DNA from: CAYJAD01 sp964368075
GTDB taxonomy: Bacteria; Desulfobacterota; Desulfovibrionia; Desulfovibrionales; Desulfovibrionaceae
Assembly: GCA_964368075.1 (NCBI GenBank)
Contig: CAYJAD010000085.1
Location: forward strand, 1 to 6,979
Reading direction: 5' to 3'
Length of the DNA: 6,979 bases
Shown here: positions 1 to 5,723 of the stretch, one piece after another
How the letters are laid out: every line of letters begins with the position of its first letter
How positions within the stretch are numbered: position 1 is the first letter of the stretch
Position numbers and translations under genes: made by a program
Notes under the pieces: generated by a model
What the model was told of the DNA's origin: nothing
Database searches by the model: none
The model's input: the letters and a program-made list of their open reading frames with translations, nothing else

Positions 1-2298
1 AAGCATACCATCCTTGCCATTTTGACCCGTTATTGTGTGCTGACCTCCGAAAATATCTTGCTGGTCATGCGTCCGTATCAAATTGCTGCCACAGAGCGCA
101 TTTTGAACCGTATCGAAATCAGCACTACCTATAAAAAAATGGGCACGGTGGAGGCTGGCGGTTATATTTGGCACACCACCGGTTCTGGCAAGACGCTGAC
201 TTCCTTTAAGACGGCGCAACTGGCCACACAGCTACCCTATGTTGATAAAGTGCTCTTTGTGGTGGACAGAAAAGACCTAGACTACCAGACTATGAAGGAA
301 TATGACCGCTTTGAAAAAGGGGCTGCCAATAGCAATACCTCCACCAAAATCCTTGAGAAACAGCTAGAAAACGACACTTGCCGCATCATTATTACCACTA
401 TTCAAAAACTGTCCAACTTCATCCACCGTCATAAGAAACATGATATTTATAGCAAGCATCTTGTGCTGATTTTTGACGAGTGCCATCGCTCACAATTTGG
501 TGATATGCATGTGGACATTGTTAAAGCCTTTAAGAAATATCACCTTTTTGGTTTTACAGGCACGCCCATTTTTGCCAAAAATGCAGGGGCAGGTAAGCAT
601 TTTAACTTACGCACCACGGCGCAAGCCTTTGGGGAAAAACTGCACAGCTATACCATTGTCAACGCCATTCATGACAACAACGTCTTGCCCTTCCGCATTG
701 ATTATATCAATACCGTCAAAACGCCTGAGCATATTACAGACAAGCAAGTCTCCGCTATTGATAGGGAAAAAGCCCTTGCAGCTCCCCAGCGTGTGCGCCA
801 CATTGTCAATTATATTTTGGAGCACTTCGACCAAAAAACCTATCGCAGTCAAAGCGGCTCGCACTTTGAGCATGGCATTATTACCAATGTGAAGAAGCTT
901 GCGGCGTCTAAAAATAATACGGTGGAAGAAAGCAAGCAGCGGCGCAAGGTCAATGGCTTTAATTCCATCTTTGCCGTGGCGTCCATCCCTATGGCGCAGC
1001 AATACTATAAGGCATTTCAATCGCAAATGCAGGAAAAGGGCAAGCATCTTTCCATTGCCACCATCTATTCCTTTGCCCCCAATGAGGTAGAAGACGACAC
1101 TATTTTCATTGATGAAGATTTTGACACCAACGCCCTTGACCAAGGCTCACGGGAATTTTTAGAAAGTGCCATTGCCGATTATAATAGGCTCTTTTCCACC
1201 AATTATGATACGTCTGCGGATAAATTTCAGAATTATTACAAAGATGTGTCCATGCGTATGAAGAATAGGGAAATTGATTTACTCATTGTGGTGAATATGT
1301 TTCTCACAGGCTTTGACGCTACCACGCTGAATACGTTATGGGTGGATAAAAACCTCAAGCAGCACGGACTTATTCAAAGTTTTTCACGCACAAACCGCAT
1401 TTTAAACTCTGTAAAGACCTTCGGCAATATTGTGTGTTTTAGGAATTTAGAGCAGGAAACCAATGACGCCCTTGCTCTCTTTGGCAATAAGGACGCCAAG
1501 GGCATTGTGCTCTTAAAAACCTTTGCTGACTACATGAATGGCTTTGAGCAAGACGAAAAGCATGTGGCAGGCTATACGGAACTTGTAGAAGAACTGAAAA
1601 CGCACTTTCCCCTTGGGCAGGAAATTGTGGGAGAAGAAGCCGAAAAACGCTTTATTCAGCTCTTTGGGGCATTGCTACGTTTGCGTAATATTTTACGTTC
1701 TTTTGATGAATTTGAAGGTAATGAGCTTCTCCTGCCTCGAGAAGTACAGGACTATCAAAGCCTTTATCTCGACTTGCATCAAAAATATAAGCCGAATCCC
1801 AAGGAAAAAGAAAATATCAACGAAGATATTGTTTTTGAAATGGAACTTGTCAAGCAAGTAGAAGTGAACATTGACTATATCCTCATGCTAGTTTTAAAAT
1901 ATCATGCCGGTAATTGCCAAGATAAAACAATTCTTGTATCTATAGAAAAAGCTATAACTTCTAGTACAGAATTACGCAGTAAAAAGGAACTCATCGAAGG
2001 CTTTATTAAGGAAGTGACCACCAATAGCGATGTGGACAAAGACTGGAAAGCTTTTGTGCAAAAGCAAAAAGAAACAGACCTTGCACTGATTATAGCTAAC
2101 GAAAACTTAAAAAGTGACGCCGCACAGAAATTTATGGAAAACGCCTTCCGTGACGGTGTGCTCAAAACCACTGGTACGGACATTGATGCCATCATCCCGC
2201 CCATGTCTCGCTTTGGTGGCACTGGCCGAGAAGAAAAAAGGCAAAGCGTGGTGGAGAAACTTGTGGCTTTTTTTGAGAAGTATTTTGGGTTGGGGTAG
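1..2298 (+). CDS. hsdR: Type I restriction endonuclease subunit R (HsdR), 5'-truncated by the window
   Basis: HsdR is the ATP-driven DNA translocase and nuclease of a type I restriction-modification complex (with HsdM and HsdS) and cuts unmethylated foreign DNA. The frame is open to base 1, so the TTG at 22 is not the true start. About 765 codons are visible, against roughly 1000 in the family. Superfamily 2 helicase motifs appear in order: Walker A HTTGSGKT (172-195), DECH box in FDECHRSQFG (475-486), GFTGTP motif III (550-567), LTGFD motif V (1303-1317), and QSFSRTNRI motif VI (1375-1401). A helical C-terminal region, which contacts the methylase core, runs to the TAG. The N-terminal PD-(D/E)XK nuclease domain lies outside. 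Phrases such as LLVMRPYQIAATERIL and FFVVDRKDLDYQTMKEY-like text recall EcoR124I (type IC), judged from memory. No frameshift or internal stop is seen. hsdM and hsdS are expected to the left. Confidence 0.96.
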   Translation, partial: KHTILAILTRYCVLTSENILLVMRPYQIAATERILNRIEISTTYKKMGTVEAGGYIWHTTGSGKTLTSFKTAQLATQLPYVDKVLFVVDRKDLDYQTMKEYDRFEKGAANSNTSTKILEKQLENDTCRIIITTIQKLSNFIHRHKKHDIYSKHLVLIFDECHRSQFGDMHVDIVKAFKKYHLFGFTGTPIFAKNAGAGKHFNLRTTAQAFGEKLHSYTIVNAIHDNNVLPFRIDYINTVKTPEHITDKQVSAIDREKALAAPQRVRHIVNYILEHFDQKTYRSQSGSHFEHGIITNVKKLAASKNNTVEESKQRRKVNGFNSIFAVASIPMAQQYYKAFQSQMQEKGKHLSIATIYSFAPNEVEDDTIFIDEDFDTNALDQGSREFLESAIADYNRLFSTNYDTSADKFQNYYKDVSMRMKNREIDLLIVVNMFLTGFDATTLNTLWVDKNLKQHGLIQSFSRTNRILNSVKTFGNIVCFRNLEQETNDALALFGNKDAKGIVLLKTFADYMNGFEQDEKHVAGYTELVEELKTHFPLGQEIVGEEAEKRFIQLFGALLRLRNILRSFDEFEGNELLLPREVQDYQSLYLDLHQKYKPNPKEKENINEDIVFEMELVKQVEVNIDYILMLVLKYHAGNCQDKTILVSIEKAITSSTELRSKKELIEGFIKEVTTNSDVDKDWKAFVQKQKETDLALIIANENLKSDAAQKFMENAFRDGVLKTTGTDIDAIIPPMSRFGGTGREEKRQSVVEKLVAFFEKYFGLG

Positions 2299-2301
2299 GT
2301 C

Positions 2302-2330
2302 TTGAAAAAATATTTCGTCAATGTTATAAG
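2302..2330 (+). promoter_or_regulatory. Probable sigma70 promoter of the retron
   Basis: A -35-like TTGAAA (2302-2307) is separated by 17 bp from a -10-like TATAAG (2325-2330). The predicted start, 6-8 bases downstream, falls at about 2336-2338, which is exactly where the a1 repeat of the retron RNA begins (2337). The promoter starts 3 bp after the hsdR stop, so the retron appears to have its own transcription rather than depending on hsdR. The assignment rests on hexamer match, spacing and position only. Confidence 0.55.
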
Positions 2331-2336
2331 GACAAC

Positions 2337-2351
2337 GGTGCTATTCTAAAA
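2337..2351 (+). repeat. Retron a1 inverted repeat
   Basis: GGTGCTATTCTAAAA is complementary to a2 (2518-2532) over all 15 positions, with one U·G wobble and the rest Watson-Crick. The a1/a2 duplex is the hallmark that brings the branch G near the reverse-transcription start. It begins at the predicted transcription start. Confidence 0.88.
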
Positions 2352-2357
2352 TAGAAG

Positions 2358-2363
2358 TTTAGC
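2358..2363 (+). other. Predicted branch-guanosine site (UUUAGC, G2362)
   Basis: In characterised retrons the 2'-OH of a G in an (U)AGC context just after a1 primes cDNA synthesis through a 2'-5' bond. Here UUUAGC lies 6 nt after a1, and its UUUA can pair with UAAA (2513-2516) just ahead of a2. This places G2362 at the top of the basal stem. It is an inference by analogy with Ec86. Confidence 0.65.
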
Positions 2364-2367
2364 TTTT

Positions 2368-2403
2368 TATACATGATTTATATCAATGATATAAATTTGT
2401 ATA
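2368..2403 (+). other. msr stem-loop 1
   Basis: Nine perfect base pairs, ATTTATATC (2376-2384) with GATATAAAT (2388-2396), close a 3-nt AAT loop. Across a small internal loop TATAC (2368-2372) pairs with GTATA (2399-2403). In retrons, msr stem-loops between branch G and msd are recognised by the cognate reverse transcriptase. Confidence 0.7.
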
Positions 2404-2422
2404 GGCCGATGTAAATCAGCCT
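2403..2422 (+). other. msr stem-loop 2 with GNRA-type GUAA loop
   Basis: AGGC (2403-2406) pairs with GCCT (2419-2422). After a single C·A mismatch, GAT (2408-2410) pairs with ATC (2415-2417) around a GUAA tetraloop (2411-2414). Base A2403 is shared with the edge of stem-loop 1, so only one of the two outermost pairs can form at a time. The fold is small but well formed for an A/U-rich RNA. Confidence 0.5.
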
Positions 2423-2443
2423 CAATTTGGATTTTTAGTATTT

Positions 2444-2503
2444 ACGGACTTGTTCATCGGTTAAAAATCCGCCTCGCGAATTTTTAACCGATGAAAAGCC
2501 CGT
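2444..2503 (+). other. msd hairpin (template of the msDNA)
   Basis: Arms 2455-2472 and 2476-2493 pair at 17 of 18 positions around a 3-nt CTC loop; the exception is C2469·A2479. The stem continues outward with interruptions: TT/AA (2453-2454 with 2494-2495), T2451 with A2497, C2449 with G2498, and ACGG (2444-2447) with CCGT (2500-2503). A long hairpin next to a2 is the msd, copied into single-stranded DNA that refolds into the same stem. The flank GCCCGTCTTTC resembles the ACCCG-T-run segment at the same place in Ec86 as remembered. Confidence 0.75.
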
Positions 2504-2517
2504 CTTTCAAAGTAAAT

Positions 2518-2532
2518 TTTTAGGATAGCACC
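2518..2532 (+). repeat. Retron a2 inverted repeat carrying the effector ribosome binding site
   Basis: TTTTAGGATAGCACC pairs with a1. It contains AGGA (2522-2525), the only Shine-Dalgarno-like sequence ahead of the effector, 7 nt from its ATG. The repeat ends on the base immediately before that ATG. Formation of the a1/a2 duplex would therefore cover the ribosome binding site. The overlap is seen directly; regulation by it is inferred. Confidence 0.85.
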
Positions 2533-3435
2533 ATGCCAAAAAATATCTTGTTTGACAGACATATTATACAAAAACTATCCCCTAAGAATTTTCTCCTTGC
2601 CCCGCACACTCAAATTATTTTTTTATGCGGTAAAGCCTATACTGGCGAGCCTGGAGCCCGTCAAATATTTCATGAGTATGCAAAGAGACATTTAAGCGAA
2701 TACATATTTCTTATCGCTGAAGATGTTTTTGCAAACATTGAAAAGAATTCTTTGCATGACTTATTGACATTAGAGTCTTACATGGCAGATTGCTCAGATT
2801 GTATTATCATTATGCTTGAAACAGAAAGTACATTTGCAGAGTTAGGGGCATTTGCTTATTCTGATAGCATAGCTAAAAAAATTCTTATTATAAATGATAA
2901 AATACATAAAGATTCAAAGTCTTTCGTTAATCTTGGCCCAATTCAAAAAGTAAACAAAAAAAGTAAATTTGGGAAAACAATCTATACTGACCTTTGTGTT
3001 GTCACTAGCTGTGTCGCTGAAATTAAAAATAGGTTAAGTGCTATTCAAAGAAAAGTATCAATATCAGTAAAAATTGAAAATATCGATGAATTAAACTCTA
3101 AACATAAAGAACGGTTATTATTTTTATCAGAGCTTATATGGTTTTTTTCACCAATAACAACAAAAGAAATCGTATACTATTTGAAAAATCATTACGCATG
3201 TGGAAATTTCAAGCATCTTCAGGAGGATTTAGCTCTACTTGAATCTTTTAAATTTATAAAAAAAAGCAATGAAACTTCCGATAACTTCTATCTGTTTGGT
3301 GAAAAAAGATATGATTTTATAAAATTTGATATTTCAGTACGCTCACAAATTCGTTCACGTATAATTACGTATTACGCTAAGTATCATCCATTAAAAATGA
3401 AAATTCTTTCACGAGAAAGTCGTTATGAAACTTAA
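2533..3435 (+). CDS. Retron effector, NDT-like domain plus C-terminal winged helix (St85/RcaT-like family)
   Basis: This 300-aa protein is the expected toxin arm of the retron. Residues 28-107 carry the Rossmann-like core of nucleoside 2-deoxyribosyltransferase relatives: IIFLCGKAYTGEPGARQIF (28-46), AED (62-64), DLLTLE (76-81), then MLETESTFAELGAF (94-107) with E96 and E103 as candidate catalytic or ligand residues, and a KSFVNLGP segment (129-136). Residues about 190-260 look like a winged helix-turn-helix. In type II-A retrons such proteins (RcaT of Sen2, the Eco1 effector) are toxic N-glycosidase-type enzymes restrained by RT-msDNA and released on phage infection; for Eco1, NAD depletion has been reported. 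Substrate here is unknown. No signal peptide or membrane segment is visible, so it should be cytoplasmic. The start is set by AGGA 7 nt upstream and by the a2 boundary. It overlaps the RT gene by 11 bp, implying translational coupling. Confidence 0.88.
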   Translation: MPKNILFDRHIIQKLSPKNFLLAPHTQIIFLCGKAYTGEPGARQIFHEYAKRHLSEYIFLIAEDVFANIEKNSLHDLLTLESYMADCSDCIIIMLETESTFAELGAFAYSDSIAKKILIINDKIHKDSKSFVNLGPIQKVNKKSKFGKTIYTDLCVVTSCVAEIKNRLSAIQRKVSISVKIENIDELNSKHKERLLFLSELIWFFSPITTKEIVYYLKNHYACGNFKHLQEDLALLESFKFIKKSNETSDNFYLFGEKRYDFIKFDISVRSQIRSRIITYYAKYHPLKMKILSRESRYET

Positions 3436-4357
3436 TTTTTTTAAAATAATTTCAGAAATAACTGGATTAGGTGATGAAGATTTAAAAAATCTTATTTTAA
3501 AAAATGGAAATAAATATAAAAAGTTTTATATTCCTAAAAAAAATGGAAATCAAAGAGCTGTTTTTCACCCTCGTAGAGAACTTAAGCTAATTCAGTATGC
3601 AGTGCTTGCTGGTGTTCTGCAGGATTTCAAAGAGTCTTCAATAGCTAAAGCATACATCACAGGAGATAAATCTCCCATAAGAAAAATTGCATTAGAGCAT
3701 GTCAATTTTAGATATACTATAAGAATAGATTTTAAAGACTTCTTCCCTTCAATAGTGCCTGATGATTTTATCCCGTTGTTACGTGAAAGATTTCAAATTT
3801 ACGATGATGAGCTAAGCTTTATAGAAAAAATATTTTTTCTTAAATACAAGGGAAGCTATATGTTACCTATTGGAGCTCCAACGTCACCAAAAGTAAGCAA
3901 TCTCGTTATGTGTAAGCTAGATGTAGTACTTAGGGAATGTGCCCTACAAATTGATTCTAAATCAAGTATTTCTCGCTACGCAGATGATTTATATTTTTCA
4001 ACTAACATTAAAGGTGCTTGCGCAGATTTTTTAAAAAAAACTAATGAAATAATACAGCAAACTGAAAGTCCATCTCTTACTATCAATAATGACAAAACTT
4101 TGTTTCTTTCAAAAGGTACTAAGCGGACTGTATGTGGAATTTTCGTTACACCTGATGGGAAAATATCATTGGGGAAAAAGCGTAAGGAATTTATAAAAAG
4201 ACAACTATACCTATTTAATAAGCAGGGCCTCAATGAGGATGAAATAAATCAAACTATTGGTTTATTAGCTTTTTGTAAAGATTGTGATCATCTTTTTTAC
4301 AATACAGTCATTAAAAAATACGGTGCAGGGATTTTAAGCAACAAGTTTTCTCCATAA
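3425..4357 (+). CDS. Retron-type reverse transcriptase
   Basis: This 310-aa RNA-directed DNA polymerase copies the msd part of the adjacent RNA into msDNA and is expected to hold that product in the complex that restrains the effector. Fingers and palm motifs are in order: FYIPKKNGNQRAVFHPRRELKLIQ (34-57, given by ends), IDFKDFFPSI (101-110, D102 metal ligand), PIGAPTSPKVSNL (148-160), SRYADDLYFS (183-192, D187/D188 metal ligands), and INNDKTLFLSKGTKRT (220-235). Retron signatures are present but altered: region X reads IALEH (88-92) where NAxxH is usual, and region Y reads VCG (236-238) where VTG is usual. Length is normal for a small retron RT, with no maturase, endonuclease or Cas1 domain. 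The start overlaps the effector's end (3425-3435). No terminator follows directly. Confidence 0.95.
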   Translation: MKLNFFKIISEITGLGDEDLKNLILKNGNKYKKFYIPKKNGNQRAVFHPRRELKLIQYAVLAGVLQDFKESSIAKAYITGDKSPIRKIALEHVNFRYTIRIDFKDFFPSIVPDDFIPLLRERFQIYDDELSFIEKIFFLKYKGSYMLPIGAPTSPKVSNLVMCKLDVVLRECALQIDSKSSISRYADDLYFSTNIKGACADFLKKTNEIIQQTESPSLTINNDKTLFLSKGTKRTVCGIFVTPDGKISLGKKRKEFIKRQLYLFNKQGLNEDEINQTIGLLAFCKDCDHLFYNTVIKKYGAGILSNKFSP

Positions 4358-4540
4358 GAGAGAAGCCATGAGGTAGATTATGCTTGGTTACGTCGTTTTG
4401 AGCAGGGCAAGTCTGGCATTAGAGTGGAAACACTTATTCAACTTGCCAAAGGTTTAGGAATGCCAGCCAGCACCATTATGGCAGCCATAGAAAAAGCTCT
4501 TGATAACCCTGAGGCATTGTTAGAAGGTAATAAGAAGTAA
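4358..4540 (+). pseudogene. 3' remnant of an XRE-family HTH regulator
   Basis: Sixty codons from just after the RT stop to TAA (4538-4540) read ..VDYAWLRRFEQGKSGIRVETLIQLAKGLGM.. then a tail ending LLEGNKK. This matches the second half of an XRE/Cro HTH: the end of the recognition helix, the ExGK turn, the TLxxLAxGLG helix and a short C-terminal helix. The first helices are missing, and no in-frame ATG, GTG or TTG precedes the homologous part; the ATG at 4368 is out of frame and stops after one further codon. It is therefore almost certainly dead. The fragment is in the same frame as the RT, with a single TAA between them. Its base composition resembles hsdR more than the retron. Likely interpretation: the retron, or a deletion at its right edge, removed the 5' part of a regulator that once followed hsdR. 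Confidence 0.8.
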
Positions 4541-4618
4541 TTTTTTAATTACGGAACAAGTGGCTAATTTTTCAATAAAAACCATAATCTTTTCACATTT
4601 TTTGACTGTCTAATTTGC

Positions 4619-4638
4619 TGGGGGTATTTTTGGGGGTA
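4619..4638 (+). repeat. Tandem TGGGGGTA pair, 12-bp period
   Basis: TGGGGGTA occurs at 4619-4626 and 4631-4638, separated by TTTT, giving a 12-bp period. The same period is shown by the TTGTAGGTAAAT pair at 4835-4858, and the two motifs share a GGTA core after a T-run. They may be protein-binding (arm-type) sites of a tyrosine recombinase system. The function is inferred from location and spacing only. Confidence 0.45.
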
Positions 4639-4725
4639 CTAAAATATTTTTATATCTTCTTGTTTAATATATACAGTCTATTAAATGTATCTGTCGGTAG
4701 TGGCCAAGTACTCAAAAAAATTCAC

Positions 4726-4770
4726 AAAGCCCCGTAAGGTCTATAAAGCCCTACGGGGCTTTACTTTTTT
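4726..4770. terminator. Rho-independent terminator, possibly bidirectional
   Basis: AAAGCCCCGTA (4726-4736) and TACGGGGCTTT (4752-4762) form an 11-bp perfect GC-rich stem over a 15-nt loop. It is followed by ACTTTTTT on the plus strand and preceded by an A-run (4714-4720), so it can act from either side. It is the first clear terminator after the retron genes and would stop read-through from the RT and XRE remnant toward the integrase. Confidence 0.85.
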
Positions 4771-4833
4771 CTTCATTTTGAATGTAAGTAGACTCTCTTG
4801 TCCTCTCGTTACCCCCCCTAGACATACCGCCAT

Positions 4834-4955
4834 TTTGTAGGTAAATTTGTAGGTAAATGACGCATAACAAATGCCATACCTACAATTTGCAACTATCTTA
4901 TTATTAAAGTTTTTTTGTATGCTGTAGGTATGAACTCTACAGCATTGTAGGTAAA
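4834..4955. repeat. Five TGTAGGTA iterons upstream of the integrase
   Basis: TTGTAGGTAAAT occurs twice in tandem (4835-4846, 4847-4858). Further copies are TACCTACAA inverted at 4877-4885, TGTAGGTA at 4923-4930, and TTGTAGGTAAA at 4945-4955, which ends 5 bp before the integrase ribosome binding site. Short directly and inversely repeated sites beside an integrase gene are typical of arm-type integrase or excisionase binding sites. The last copies could also let the integrase repress its own gene. Repeats are seen; the role is inferred. Confidence 0.65.
4919..4945. repeat. 9-bp inverted repeat before the integrase start
   Basis: ATGCTGTAG (4919-4927) and CTACAGCAT (4937-4945) are perfect complements with a 9-nt spacer. 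It overlaps two of the TGTAGGTA copies. It could be an operator, a core recombination site (two inverted arms around a short overlap region), or an mRNA leader hairpin. Confidence 0.5.
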
Positions 4956-4973
4956 ATAAGAAGGAGGCTGCCT

Positions 4974-5723
4974 ATGGCAAAACTGAAAGATACTGAACTA
5001 AGAGCCATAAAAGCTACAGGCAAGGCGCAAAAACTTTTTGACGGTGAAGGGCTGTATCTTTACGTTTCCCCCAAAGGTGGTAAAACGTGGCGCATAGATT
5101 ATCGTGTTGCAGGGAAATATAAAACACTTACCCTTGGGGCATATCCAAGTATTACCCTTGCAAACGCACGTAAGCACCTTGCAGAGGTGAAAGAAAAGCT
5201 TGTTCAGGGCATTGACCCTAGCGTGCAAAAACAAGCCATCAAATCCGCTCTACGAGCTGAAACGCAAAATGCCTTTGAAGTAGTCGCTCTTGAGTGGATA
5301 GAAAACAAAAAACATACATGGACAGCCAAGCATCAAGGAAAAATCATCAGTCGCCTTTCCACATACATATTTCCACTCTTGGGGCATAAAGACGTAAAAG
5401 AGATTACAGCTCCAGAACTTTTAGACGCTTTACGCAAAATTGAGCAAAGAGGTTTTCTTGATACTGCCCACGCAACACTCAACACTTGTGGGCAAATTTT
5501 CCGTTATGCTATCGCCACAGGTAGGGGCGAACGAGATACTGCCGCTGATTTGCGTGGAGCTTTAAAGCCGCTCAAACAAGGAAATTATCCTAGCATTAAA
5601 GACCCTAAAGAAATAGGCATACTGCTTAATAATATTGACGAATATCATGGCAACTTCATTGTGCGTACGGCTTTACAGATAGCTCCTTATGTTTTTGTAC
5701 GCCCTAGCGAACTTCGCTGTGCT
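4974..5723 (+). pseudogene. P4-type tyrosine integrase, 3' part lost
   Basis: The start is well supported: AAGGAGG (4961-4967) lies 6 nt before ATG. Residues 1-90 form the DUF4102-like arm-binding N-terminus of P4-family integrases (KLFDGEGLYLYVSPKGGKTWR at 20-40, given by ends; TLTLGAYPSITLANAR at 51-66). Residues about 100-185 form the core-binding SAM-like domain, and the catalytic domain starts near 205. Homology ends after FVRPSELRCA (241-250), which carries the first catalytic Arg. Family proteins run to about 400 aa and need a Lys, an HxxR and a Tyr, all absent here. The frame continues to 5849 as 42 codons with no resemblance to integrases and no recognisable remainder in other frames. 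Recombination activity is therefore not expected, though the DNA-binding half could still be made. It marks decayed mobile DNA next to the retron. Confidence 0.88.

Larger units (their letters stand above)
2337..2532 (+). ncRNA. Retron msr-msd non-coding RNA, type II-A-like
   Basis: This is the primer and template RNA of the retron, about 196 nt. It is bounded by complementary 15-nt repeats a1 (2337-2351) and a2 (2518-2532). Inside are, in order: a UUUAGC segment (2358-2363) whose G2362 is the likely branch guanosine; an A/U-rich hairpin (2368-2403); a short GUAA-capped hairpin (2403-2422); and a long msd hairpin (2444-2503). The TTTA at 2358-2361 can pair with TAAA at 2513-2516, extending the basal stem past a bulge and leaving G2362 next to the fold, as in Ec86. 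Reverse transcription would then start near 2511-2512 and run leftward over the msd, giving an msDNA of very roughly 65-80 nt. Exact msDNA ends cannot be read from sequence. The effector and reverse transcriptase genes follow directly, which is the Ec86-type order. Confidence 0.85.
4541..4973. other. Non-coding stretch between the XRE remnant and the integrase
   Basis: This 433-bp stretch holds a tandem TGGGGGTA pair (4619-4638), a strong terminator (4726-4770), five TGTAGGTA copies (4834-4955) and a 9-bp inverted repeat (4919-4945), each listed separately. I see no credible gene and no tRNA 3' end that would mark an integration site. The distribution of short repeats suggests remains of an att/arm-site region of the adjacent integrase. 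Confidence 0.5.

Noticed and set aside
22..24. TTG at 22 as the start of the restriction subunit
   Set aside because: The frame is open to base 1 and the upstream residues continue the HsdR pattern, so the gene simply enters from the left.
607..1143. A 178-codon open frame on the minus strand within hsdR
   Set aside because: It lies wholly opposite conserved HsdR codons, has no recognisable domain or ribosome binding site, and is a codon-bias shadow. The same holds for the other frames inside hsdR, the RT, the integrase and the hydrolase.
3425..4357. RT as part of a group II intron, a diversity-generating retroelement or an Abi-type RT
   Set aside because: There is no maturase/X or HNH domain, no template/variable repeat pair and no long helical Abi C-terminus. 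The adjacent a1/a2 RNA and NDT-like effector fit a retron instead.
4799..4830. tRNA 3' end or att core near the C-run (4812-4818)
   Set aside because: No TTCGA-type T-loop, acceptor stem or CCA context could be matched on either strand.
4834..4955. CRISPR array
   Set aside because: Repeats are only 8-12 bp, spacing is irregular, one copy is inverted and no cas gene is present.
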